From the NCBI RefSeq assembly GCF_000407365.1, contig NZ_ASVU01000001.1:1893501-1957500 (forward strand): a DNA stretch of 64,000 bases. Reading direction: 5' to 3'. A model generated the notes under the pieces. The model saw nothing but the letters and a program-made list of their open reading frames with translations. It was not told the origin of the DNA and did not search any database. A program made the translations under genes and the position numbers. Of the stretch, positions 16,975 through 24,181 are shown one piece after another (the first letter of the stretch is position 1; each line of letters opens with the position of its first letter). This DNA comes from Enterococcus asini ATCC 700915 (lineage in GTDB: Bacteria > Bacillota > Bacilli > Lactobacillales > Enterococcaceae).

Positions 16975-18114
16975 ATGAAAAAAAACATCGGCGATATCTT
17001 GATGATCCTCCTAGTAGTAGCAGGACTGGTAGCAATACTGTATCCATTTGTAGAAGATTCATTGAATAATTTTTTGGATTATCAGATTTTGAATCATTAT
17101 CAGAGAAAGGCAGATGAAAAAGCAGCTCAAGCGCAAAAAGCCGCTCACGAAAAGATGGTTGCGGAAAACGAGCGTTTGGCCAAGGAGGAGAGTGCTCCCG
17201 GTGATGATCCTTTTGACAATCCTCCAAAAGATGAAAAAAAACCTACCGTGGATTACTACAGTCAGCACACGATTGGCATCGTTAAGATTCCCAAAATTGG
17301 AGTAGAGATTCCCATTTTTGATGGGACGACAGATCTCTTTTTAAGTCGGGGTGCGGGACTTTTAGGGGGTACTTCTTATCCAGTGGGAGGTGAGAGTACT
17401 CACACGGTTATTTCGGCTCATCGGGGTTTACCGGAGGCGACGTTATTTACAGAGTTACCGGAGTTAGTAATTGGTGATCGCTTCTTTTTGGAAAACCAAA
17501 CGGAAATATTGGCTTATCAAGTGGATAAAGTCAAGGTAATCGAGCCTACTGAGCTGGAAGATTTGCGAATTGTAGCTGGGGAGGACCGGGCAACCTTGAT
17601 GACTTGTACGCCTTATATGATTAACAGTCACCGATTATTGGTACAAGGGCATCGAATTCCCTATGTTCCTGAAATGGCAAAAGAAATGAAAGCCGGTAAA
17701 AAGAAAAATCGCCTGCGACAGTTTTTGATGGTTGGCGGCAGTCTTCTGCTATTTATCCTGGTTACGGGTATTATTTGCCAGCGAATACGCTTGATGTTTT
17801 TACGGAGGCGGCGTTATGACTTAGCTTTTGTACTGCTTGATGATGAAAGTCAGCCCCTAGCAAATGAAACTTTTACCCTTTATTCAAAAAATGGTAGACG
17901 CCGGATGAAAAGAGAAGGCCAGGATTACCAAGTGGTCACGGATAGTGAGGGGCGAGGCTGTTTCACTCAGTTACCTGGTGCTAGTTATCAAGTTCGGCAA
18001 AAGGACTGGGGGGTTAAAGTGAAGGTCAAGAAAATCAAAGACCGATATTTCAGTTTAGTTGGAAAGAAAAACAAACAGAAAGAAAACGAAGCAATTCAAA
18101 TTCACAAAAGTTAG
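16975..18114 (+). CDS. srtC: Class C (pilin) sortase with a Cna-B-like cytoplasmic tail
   Basis: Transpeptidase that joins pilin subunits. It has an N-terminal helix (about 8-25), a coiled stretch, the class C lid motif DPF (78-80), and the catalytic triad His149 (SAHRG), Cys211 (TCTPY) and Arg220. A second membrane helix spans about 250-271, followed by RRRR. Typical class C sortases end soon after this helix. Here about 100 more residues follow, with a beta-rich Cna-B/SpaA-like look (LDDESQPLANETFTLYS; TDSEGRGCFTQLPGASYQV). The positive residues after the helix place this tail inside the cell. GGAGG lies before the ATG. Confidence 0.9.
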   Translation: MKKNIGDILMILLVVAGLVAILYPFVEDSLNNFLDYQILNHYQRKADEKAAQAQKAAHEKMVAENERLAKEESAPGDDPFDNPPKDEKKPTVDYYSQHTIGIVKIPKIGVEIPIFDGTTDLFLSRGAGLLGGTSYPVGGESTHTVISAHRGLPEATLFTELPELVIGDRFFLENQTEILAYQVDKVKVIEPTELEDLRIVAGEDRATLMTCTPYMINSHRLLVQGHRIPYVPEMAKEMKAGKKKNRLRQFLMVGGSLLLFILVTGIICQRIRLMFLRRRRYDLAFVLLDDESQPLANETFTLYSKNGRRRMKREGQDYQVVTDSEGRGCFTQLPGASYQVRQKDWGVKVKVKKIKDRYFSLVGKKNKQKENEAIQIHKS

Positions 18115-18120
18115 AATTTC

Positions 18121-18157
18121 AGAGACATTCTCAAAAATTTTTTGAGAGTGTCTTTTT
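18121..18157 (+). terminator. Terminator of the pilin-sortase unit
   Basis: GACATTCTCAAAAA pairs with TTTTTTGAGAGTGTC (one wobble) and is followed by TTTTTC. Confidence 0.8.
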
Positions 18158-18215
18158 CTGGGAAGAAATTTCCTCGTTTTTGAGCAAAAAACAGGGAAGA
18201 ACGAGCAGTGATTTC

Positions 18216-18314
18216 TTGTAAAAGAAAAGTCTTTCGCGGTACAATAGATAGAAGCTTGTTGGGAATCTTTGCCCAGTAGGAATGAAAGAAAAAGGGGGAC
18301 TTGTCCTCCTTTTT
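18216..18314 (+). promoter_or_regulatory. Promoter and structured leader of the CDF transporter gene
   Basis: TTGTAA (18216-18221), an 18-nt spacer and TACAAT (18240-18245). The leader of about 85 nt holds AAAAAGGGGGAC / GTCCTCCTTTTT (18289-18314), a terminator-like hairpin ending in T residues, before the start codon. The shape suggests conditional termination, possibly metal-dependent; I could not match it to a named riboswitch. Confidence 0.4.
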
Positions 18315-18335
18315 AGGTTAAGAGGCGGGTTTTGC

Positions 18336-19490
18336 ATGGTTAAATTTTTCATGAAGAAGTTTCTTTCAAAAGGCCCAGAAGGAAACCGGACGAGTGTAGG
18401 ACAATTGGCTGGAGTCTTAGGCTTCTTGTCAAATGCCATTTTGTTTATTGGCAAGTTTGCCATTGGGGTCATGGCACATTCCGTCTCCATTATGGCAGAC
18501 GCGATCAATTCGTTGACGGATACGATTAGCTCCGTGTTGACTTTAGTTGGCTTTAAAATTGCGGCGAAACCCGCAGACAAGGAACACCCTTATGGTCATG
18601 AGCGCTTTGAGTATATTTCGGGCTTTTTAATTTCTTTAATCATGACTTTTGTGGGCTGGCAATTTTTGCAGGCATCCTTTGAAAAGATTCTGCAACCGGA
18701 AAAAGTTAAGTTAAATTGGCTTGTTTTTGTGGTACTGCTATTGTCGATTGCCATTAAAGTCTGGCAAAGTCGGATGTATCAAAGCCTGGCACGGAGTATC
18801 CAGTCAAAAACCTTGCAAGCAACTTCTCAAGATTCACTAAATGATGTCTTGACCACAGTGGCGGTCCTTTTGTCGGCGATTGTGGAGTGGTTTACTGGCT
18901 GGCGAGTGGATGGCTACGTGGGGTTTCTGATTGCTCTGTACATTATCTATAGCGGGATTAAGATGGTGATGGAATTCATCGCTGAACTTTTAGGCCAGCG
19001 TCCCAATGAGGAAGAATTAGAGCAAATGAATGCTTTACTTGGTGAGTATCCGGAGATTTTAGGGTATCATGATTTGCTGGTGCACAATTATGGTCCGCAA
19101 AAGCGCTTTGCCTCGGTTCACATTGAAGTGGATGATCGTTGGAGTTTGAATCAAGCCCACGAAGTAATCAATCAAATTGAAAAAGATTTTTTAGAACAGT
19201 TGGATGTGAGCTTGGTCTGCCACATCGATCCTGTAGCGGTTCAAGATGCCGATTTTCAAGAAAAACGCCGTACCATTGAAGCCATTGTTGCCAATGTGGA
19301 TGAGCGCTTGCGGATGCATGACTTTCGCGTGATAAATCCAGAGAGCATCAGTTTTGATTTGGTTGTACCCAAAACAGTTCAGCTCAGTGATCAAGAGTTG
19401 GCGGATACGATTCGCTTGAAGATTCATCAACGATATGGGAATCAAAAAATAGAGATTACCTTTGATCACAATTATTTGTTACCGGAGTAA
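18336..19490 (+). CDS. Cation diffusion facilitator (CDF) family transporter
   Basis: Proton- or ion-coupled exporter of divalent metals (Zn, Mn, Co or Fe; the specificity is not readable). It has six membrane helices, the metal-site motif SIMADAINSLTD in helix 2 and HPYGHERFEYISG after it. The C-terminal cytoplasmic dimerisation domain has LVHNYGPQKRFASVHIEVD, and the tail is longer than the minimal CDF domain. I took ATG 18336 (MVKFFMKKF); 18351 is possible, and the upstream in-frame ATG at 18282 lies inside the leader hairpin region. About 384 residues. Confidence 0.85.
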   Translation: MVKFFMKKFLSKGPEGNRTSVGQLAGVLGFLSNAILFIGKFAIGVMAHSVSIMADAINSLTDTISSVLTLVGFKIAAKPADKEHPYGHERFEYISGFLISLIMTFVGWQFLQASFEKILQPEKVKLNWLVFVVLLLSIAIKVWQSRMYQSLARSIQSKTLQATSQDSLNDVLTTVAVLLSAIVEWFTGWRVDGYVGFLIALYIIYSGIKMVMEFIAELLGQRPNEEELEQMNALLGEYPEILGYHDLLVHNYGPQKRFASVHIEVDDRWSLNQAHEVINQIEKDFLEQLDVSLVCHIDPVAVQDADFQEKRRTIEAIVANVDERLRMHDFRVINPESISFDLVVPKTVQLSDQELADTIRLKIHQRYGNQKIEITFDHNYLLPE

Positions 19491-19505
19491 AAAAGGGGGA
19501 GAAAT

Positions 19506-20981
19506 ATGGAATTTCAAATGGAGATGAGTATGCTCAATGCCGCCCTGTCCTTATTGATACTAATCAATACCATTGGGGCAGTGATTACCGTTTTTCGGCG
19601 GCCGCGGTCGATTACGAGCATTTTGGCTTGGTTGATGACCTTGACCTTTTTCCCAGTGTTAGGCTTTATTGTGTATTTATTTTGCGGTCGGGGAATCGAT
19701 GGGGAGACGGTCTACCGCTTTGATAATGAGGACCAAAAACGAATCGGGGAGATCAATGCCTTGATTCATGAAAACAATCAAGAATACCATCGCAGCGTGA
19801 ATACCACCGGCTCCAAACTATTGGAGCGCTACTTGCGAAATGTGGAGGAATCCCCCTTAGCTAAGGGCAATTCCATTGATTTATACACGGATGGCAAAGA
19901 AAAATTCAGCGCTTTGTTTGAGGACATTCGCCGGGCAAAAGACCACATTCACGTGGAATACTATGCGTTTTTCCCAGATAAGATTGGCACGGCCTTTCGT
20001 GATTTATTAACGGAAAAAGCACAATCCGGAGTAGAAGTCCGCTTGATTTACGATCCATGGGGAGCAAAAGGTTCGGGGCCAAGCTTTTTTGAGCCATTAG
20101 TAGCAGCCGGTGGACAAGTTACGGCATTTATTACTTCCCGGGATTTGATTCGCAAGACCCGATTGAACTACCATTTGCATCGGAAAATTGTTGTGATCGA
20201 TGGGCAAATCGGTTGGACCGGTGGTTTTAATGTGGGGGATCAATACTTAGGGGAATACGAACGCTTTGGTTATTGGCGAGATACTCATGCTCGAATTGTG
20301 GGTACGGCAAGCTTTACTTTACAAGAAATCTTTTTAAAGGATTGGAATGCTTCGGTGCGGAAAAAAGGCAACCAGTTGAACTATGAGGATCGCTATTTTG
20401 TCATTCCCTCAAAAGAAGTAGGGAATGTGGCGATTCAAGTTGTTTCCGACGGACCGGAGAACAAAGTGGATATTTTGAAAAGTGCCTTTGTGAAGATGCT
20501 GCTAGCGGCAGAAGACAAAGTCTGGATTCAGACACCGTATTTGATTCCTGATGATACCATGATCAATGCTCTTTTGATTGCAGCTCAATCAGGAGTGGAC
20601 GTGCGCATTATGGTGCCGTCTATGCCGGATCATCCTTTTATTTACCGAGCGACCCAGTATTATTGTAACTATTTACACCAACACGGCATTAAGATTTATC
20701 AATACCAAAAGGAAGGCAAAGGATTTCTACATGCCAAAACTTTGGTCATGGATGATACGATTTGCTCCGTGGGGTCCACCAATCAGGATATCCGCAGCTA
20801 CTCTTTAAACTTCGAGGTCAGCGCCTTTGTTTACGATGAAGGGACTACTCTAGAAATGCAGCGGATTTTTGAAAAAGATATGGAAGACTGCTTCTTACTG
20901 ACGGATGAAATCATTACCAAGCAAAGTCGTTGGTTGCGTTTCAAGCAAAACTTTTCCCGGCTATTGTCGCCGATTTTGTAA
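19506..20981 (+). CDS. cls: Cardiolipin synthase
   Basis: Phospholipase-D-type enzyme that makes cardiolipin from two phosphatidylglycerol molecules at the membrane. It has 491 residues with two N-terminal membrane helices (about 8-30 and 36-60) and two HKD motifs: His225-x-Lys227-x4-Asp232 (HLHRKIVVID) and His409-x-Lys411-x4-Asp416 (FLHAKTLVMD). AAGGGGGAG precedes the ATG, 15 nt after the CDF gene. Its last 21 nt overlap the convergent RNase H-like gene. Confidence 0.93.
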   Translation: MEFQMEMSMLNAALSLLILINTIGAVITVFRRPRSITSILAWLMTLTFFPVLGFIVYLFCGRGIDGETVYRFDNEDQKRIGEINALIHENNQEYHRSVNTTGSKLLERYLRNVEESPLAKGNSIDLYTDGKEKFSALFEDIRRAKDHIHVEYYAFFPDKIGTAFRDLLTEKAQSGVEVRLIYDPWGAKGSGPSFFEPLVAAGGQVTAFITSRDLIRKTRLNYHLHRKIVVIDGQIGWTGGFNVGDQYLGEYERFGYWRDTHARIVGTASFTLQEIFLKDWNASVRKKGNQLNYEDRYFVIPSKEVGNVAIQVVSDGPENKVDILKSAFVKMLLAAEDKVWIQTPYLIPDDTMINALLIAAQSGVDVRIMVPSMPDHPFIYRATQYYCNYLHQHGIKIYQYQKEGKGFLHAKTLVMDDTICSVGSTNQDIRSYSLNFEVSAFVYDEGTTLEMQRIFEKDMEDCFLLTDEIITKQSRWLRFKQNFSRLLSPIL

Positions 20982-21377
20982 CAACAATGCCTTTTGCAAT
21001 CCTTGTCTGGCAAGGTGATCAGCGCCTTTGTTTTGTTTTTCGGGAATCCACTGCAAAATCAGCAAAGGAAAATGAGCCAGCAGTGATTGGATTCGGATGA
21101 GATACGCTTGAAAGTCAGAATTATTGGTATGATTTTTGTCAATCGTACTGACTAAGACTTTGCTGTCAGAGTACACCATAATGGTTTCTGCGGTTTGTTC
21201 TGCTTCAATCAAGTGGGTCAAAAGCTGCTCCAAAACCGCAAACTCCGCCTGATGGTTGGTCAAAATTGGGAGGGGGAAATGAAGCTGTTGTTGCGCTTGA
21301 CCGTCTACTAATAGAATCCCGCCACCACTGGGACCGGGATTTCCCTTAGTAGAAGCGTCAATATAAGCTTTAATCAT
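20961..21377 (-). CDS. ebsB: RNase HI-like protein (EbsB-type)
   Basis: A 138-residue RNase H fold protein: IKAYIDASTKGNPGPSGGGI (Asp7), a Glu in the NHQAEFAVLEQLL helix, YSDSKVLVSTI (third acidic residue) and late ADHLARQG. It may hydrolyse RNA in RNA-DNA hybrids. In enterococci an RNase H-like gene named ebsB lies near ebsA, and this divergent pair fits that; the symbol is given on that basis and is less sure than the fold. Confidence 0.7.
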   Translation of the reverse strand: MIKAYIDASTKGNPGPSGGGILLVDGQAQQQLHFPLPILTNHQAEFAVLEQLLTHLIEAEQTAETIMVYSDSKVLVSTIDKNHTNNSDFQAYLIRIQSLLAHFPLLILQWIPEKQNKGADHLARQGLQKALLLQNRRQ

Positions 21378-21447
21378 GTTAATTTCTTCCTTTCTTCACA
21401 GCTCTGTGATAAACTTTTTTCGAATAGCATGACAGAAGGGACACATC

Positions 21448-21867
21448 ATGAAAGCAAAACGTTATCACTGGCAACCAGAACCGGCCGGGGCGATTATTTA
21501 CTGGTCCTTGACCTTCATCGTCTTTTTTTACGGCATGACCATGGCATTAGAAAACACCGGCCTATATTGGAAGAGCAACTTGGTAATCGGCATCTTCGCA
21601 TTTTTTGCCTATCTAGGTTGGCGCCGGAGTCTTTTTTTTGACGGTCAGAATATGGTGATGCGCTACGCTCGCTTTTGGAAACACGAAAGCTATGATTTAA
21701 CCAAAATCTCTGAAATGATTTACTTTCCAAATGGTATCGCATTTTCTTATGAAGGCAAAGAGGTTCGGTTGCTTTTTCGCAAAAAAACTTTTTTGGCTTT
21801 AAAAGAAGAATTGGTCCAACGTTATCCGGCAGAAAAAGTCCGACTAGCAGACGAAGTGGACGGCTAA
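21448..21867 (+). CDS. ebsA: EbsA-type membrane protein
   Basis: A 139-residue protein with two membrane helices near the N-terminus (about 14-34 and 44-60) and a basic, PH-like cytoplasmic domain (MVMRYARFWKHESYDLTKISEMIYFPNGIAFSYEGKEVRLLFRKK). It matches the enterococcal EbsA family, named in an aggregation-substance study as 'pore-forming'; the real role is unclear. GAAGGGACAC lies before the ATG. It is divergent from the RNase H-like gene, with 70 nt between them. Confidence 0.7.
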   Translation: MKAKRYHWQPEPAGAIIYWSLTFIVFFYGMTMALENTGLYWKSNLVIGIFAFFAYLGWRRSLFFDGQNMVMRYARFWKHESYDLTKISEMIYFPNGIAFSYEGKEVRLLFRKKTFLALKEELVQRYPAEKVRLADEVDG

Positions 21868-21879
21868 CATTTATCGAAA

Positions 21880-22152
21880 TAAAAACGACTCAAAGCAAAG
21901 GTCAGAATGACTGCTTTGAGTCGTTTTTTTATCCCCAAAATGGACGATAGCCCTCTCGCAAGCGAGAAGGCTATCTAACGAATCAATATTATTACTTAAG
22001 GTTGGAGCAAAACTATTACTACTAATTCATGTTATTTCTCGTTTAAACGATGCATTCCCTACCTCTAATGCATCTTTGTAACTCTTTAGTTACGCCAAAG
22101 GATTAAATTCACCGAAATAAATCAATCGTTCGCATAACAATATTTATCGCAT
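21880..22152 (-). ncRNA. Candidate structured small RNA, about 270 nt, family unknown
   Basis: The 310-nt gap after ebsA has no coding potential but strong secondary structure. The hairpins are: 21946-21975 (GATAGCC/GGCTATC with inner TCTCG/CGAGA); 22049-22074 (GATGCATT/AATGCATC, perfect, with a purine loop AGAGGTAGGG on the minus strand); and 22078-22093 (GTAACT/AGTTAC). A 7-bp pairing TTATTTC/GAAATAA encloses the last two. On the minus strand an extended -10 promoter (TGG then TATACT, 22159-22164, with TTCGCA 18 nt upstream) lies just before it, and the ebsA bidirectional terminator ends it. Size and layout would suit a 6S-like or regulatory RNA, but I could not match a family. Confidence 0.45.
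21881..21930. terminator. Bidirectional terminator after ebsA
   Basis: AAAACGACTCAAAGCA pairs with TGCTTTGAGTCGTTTT, with T-runs on both strands. It ends ebsA and could also end the minus-strand RNA candidate coming from the right. Confidence 0.85.
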
Positions 22153-22193
22153 AGAAACAGTATACCAGATTTTTGGTCTATTTGCGAATTCCT

Positions 22194-22238
22194 AAGAAAA
22201 CCCTCGCTTAGCATACGACGCTAGGCGAGGGTTTGGTT
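22194..22238. terminator. Terminator of the small minus-strand gene
   Basis: AAACCCTCGC(C)TAGC pairs with GCTAAGCGAGGGTTT (minus strand) and is followed by TCTT. It is A/T-rich on both sides and could act both ways. Confidence 0.75.
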
Positions 22239-22240
22239 GT

Positions 22241-22396
22241 TTATTTTTGTTTGTCTTTCGCTTTGGTTTCTTTTTGTTCTGGTTCTAGAAAGCGTTGGAT
22301 ATCCACTTTGGTTTCCTTGGCTTTTTCTTTTGGCAATTGGGCAAACTCCTCGAATTTGCGATCTAGGGAATCATCCCGTTGAAATTTCAATCCCAT
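22241..22396 (-). CDS. Small conserved acidic/basic protein, SPJ_0845-like
   Basis: A 51-residue hydrophilic protein: MGLKFQRDDSLDRKFEEFAQLP then a Lys/Glu-rich tail. The ATG at 22396 has a strong GGGAGGTGG site; the opening to 22426 lacks one. It resembles the small streptococcal/enterococcal SPJ_0845-type proteins of unknown function (from memory, low certainty). It has its own terminator. Confidence 0.6.
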   Translation of the reverse strand: MGLKFQRDDSLDRKFEEFAQLPKEKAKETKVDIQRFLEPEQKETKAKDKQK

Positions 22397-22553
22397 GATT
22401 TCCACCTCCCTTGCATAGTCTAGCACGTTTTTTTACCGGAGGGTAGTCTGGAAATTGACTTGGATAAAAGAACAAGAAATTTTTACAAAATCACTCTTGA
22501 AAGGCACTCTCCATTTTTCAAATAAAAATTGCTATTTCGGGGGTGCTTAAACT

Positions 22554-22581
22554 TTGTAAACTTGCCTTTTTACGTTATAAT
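22554..22581 (+). promoter_or_regulatory. Promoter of the 450-aa unknown gene
   Basis: TTGTAA (22554-22559), a 16-nt spacer and TATAAT (22576-22581). A second perfect TATAAT lies at 22587-22592. Confidence 0.6.
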
Positions 22582-22614
22582 AAGATTATAATGAAATTAG
22601 AATAAGATGAGGTT

Positions 22615-23967
22615 ATGAAAGCAGCGGAGCAGATTTTTGTTTCGATCCGGTTTCTTTCCTTAGAGGAGAAAACCATCAAGCGGATCATTCAGGACTGGTT
22701 GGTGTTTACGCGAATTTTATATCGGCCGCTGTGGCTGGGGCTGAATCAAGAACCGTTGCAGCCTTTTTTCTTGAGTCTGTGTCTGACCATGATTCGGGAA
22801 AACTGTGGGGAAAATGAGTTTGCCTTACGCATGAGTGATGGGGTCAATGAATCTTGTATTCACTTTCGCTATGGCCGATTACGGGAAGACCACATTTTAA
22901 CTAAGGGAATCTTTTATGAGCATCGGCAAATGATTCTCGATTATACGGAAGTTCAAATGAATCTCGCCACTTGTGCCTACATTCGTGATTATGGGGAATA
23001 TTTGCATCACAATTTAGCCAATCTTAAATCCCGGCTTGCAATCCAAAGTCAGGCAGAAATTGATGCTTTGCCAAAAGTCCGACGCAGTGACGATCAAGTG
23101 GAGGTGGATTGTAGTCAATTTGCCGGCTATGATTTGTATTTTGGTGGTCATTGCCTCACGTCTTGTTGGCGGATGTATTTCGGGGAGGGGTATCAGGAAT
23201 CGGTTCCCTTGGAAATCATCCAAGATGTGCAGCAGGTAGAACAGGTTCGTTGGTTGTCCCACAAAGCTTTAATGGTGGAATTATATCGAGATCCGTTTCG
23301 TTGGGCAGACCAGCGAAATCAATCTTTTCAGCGAATGTTTCGTGACCAGTTAGGGATTGATCAGCTAGCATGGAGTAATGGCACCGGGGTTTTACGGGAG
23401 CCATATATCGAGTATTCCCACACGCAAGGTCGTATCCAAACGGTACAATACCAAAATGATTACTTGCAACCCACCACAAAAAAGCAAGCGACACATTTTG
23501 TGACAAGAAGTTTTGATGTGGAGAAAAAACAGCACCAAGTCAAACGGGTGAAAGGGAGTCTTAATACGAAAGCCTTTTTCCCAATCGTAGATGACACTCG
23601 CATGAGTATGAAAAATCAGGTGGTGCTTAATCCGGAATTGAGTCTTGACGGGGGCCTGGCAGCGTATGAATTTTACATTCGCAATCATCTTGAGATTCCT
23701 AAGGTAGTAATGGATCAGCGGTATCGGGAGTATTTGGTAGGTTTGGATTTGTATCTGCCAGAAGAACAGATTCAAAATTTTCCTTATCAAAGGTTGAAGG
23801 AAAAGATGGGGGAAGTGCGCTTTTCTCGCTTGAAAAAGCGCCGTAAAGGCAACTACATGGATTTAACAAAAGGGGACAATCACCTGCGTGTGCGTTTTGT
23901 GGCACAGGAAACAGGGCAGAATAAACGAAGTCTTTGGGGGGAGTTTAATGGCAGAACAAGTGTTTAA
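22615..23967 (+). CDS. Unrecognised 450-aa cytoplasmic protein
   Basis: I do not recognise this protein. It has no signal peptide and no clear membrane helix, is rich in Tyr, Gln and Arg, and contains several short beta/alpha blocks (FAGYDLYFGGHCLTSCWRMYFGEGYQ; YREYLVGLDLYLPEEQIQNFPYQRLKEK). The start ATG follows GATGAGG. It looks like a lineage-specific core gene, since its base composition matches its neighbours. It overlaps the next small membrane gene by 20 nt, so the two are probably co-translated. Confidence 0.6.
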   Translation: MKAAEQIFVSIRFLSLEEKTIKRIIQDWLVFTRILYRPLWLGLNQEPLQPFFLSLCLTMIRENCGENEFALRMSDGVNESCIHFRYGRLREDHILTKGIFYEHRQMILDYTEVQMNLATCAYIRDYGEYLHHNLANLKSRLAIQSQAEIDALPKVRRSDDQVEVDCSQFAGYDLYFGGHCLTSCWRMYFGEGYQESVPLEIIQDVQQVEQVRWLSHKALMVELYRDPFRWADQRNQSFQRMFRDQLGIDQLAWSNGTGVLREPYIEYSHTQGRIQTVQYQNDYLQPTTKKQATHFVTRSFDVEKKQHQVKRVKGSLNTKAFFPIVDDTRMSMKNQVVLNPELSLDGGLAAYEFYIRNHLEIPKVVMDQRYREYLVGLDLYLPEEQIQNFPYQRLKEKMGEVRFSRLKKRRKGNYMDLTKGDNHLRVRFVAQETGQNKRSLWGEFNGRTSV

Positions 23968-24115
23968 GAAGATCATGGTACCCACAGTTTTATTGTTACT
24001 AGTGCTTTACCTTTTGCCGGATTTCTTTTTGAAAGTGCCGGTGTGTCTCTTCTTTTTATTAACCGGTGTGACGTTGAGCTTTGTCTTAAGCTACTACGAA
24101 GAGACCCATTCCTAA
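23948..24115 (+). CDS. Small membrane protein of unknown function
   Basis: A 55-residue protein (MAEQVFKKIMVPTVLLLLVLY...) with two membrane helices separated by a short Pro/Lys turn and ending in YYEETHS. ATG 23948 is preceded by GGGGGAG; the longer opening from 23888 lies inside the upstream gene without a site. It is coupled to the 450-aa gene by a 20-nt overlap. No family is recognised. Confidence 0.6.
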   Translation: MAEQVFKKIMVPTVLLLLVLYLLPDFFLKVPVCLFFLLTGVTLSFVLSYYEETHS

Positions 24116-24137
24116 GTGAATAAACATTGAATTAAAA

Positions 24138-24178
24138 AAGTAGCGTGATTAGCCACTGACTAATCACGCTACTTTTTA
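24138..24178. terminator. Bidirectional terminator before fruA
   Basis: GTAGCGTGATTAG pairs perfectly with CTAATCACGCTAC, with A/T-runs on both flanks. It is shared by the plus-strand small membrane gene and the minus-strand fru operon. Confidence 0.85.
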
Positions 24179-24181
24179 CTT

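Noticed and set aside
21930-22190. tracrRNA, tmRNA or SRP RNA
   Set aside because: No anti-repeat, no tRNA-like ends and no SRP helix 8 motif could be seen; left as an unassigned structured RNA.
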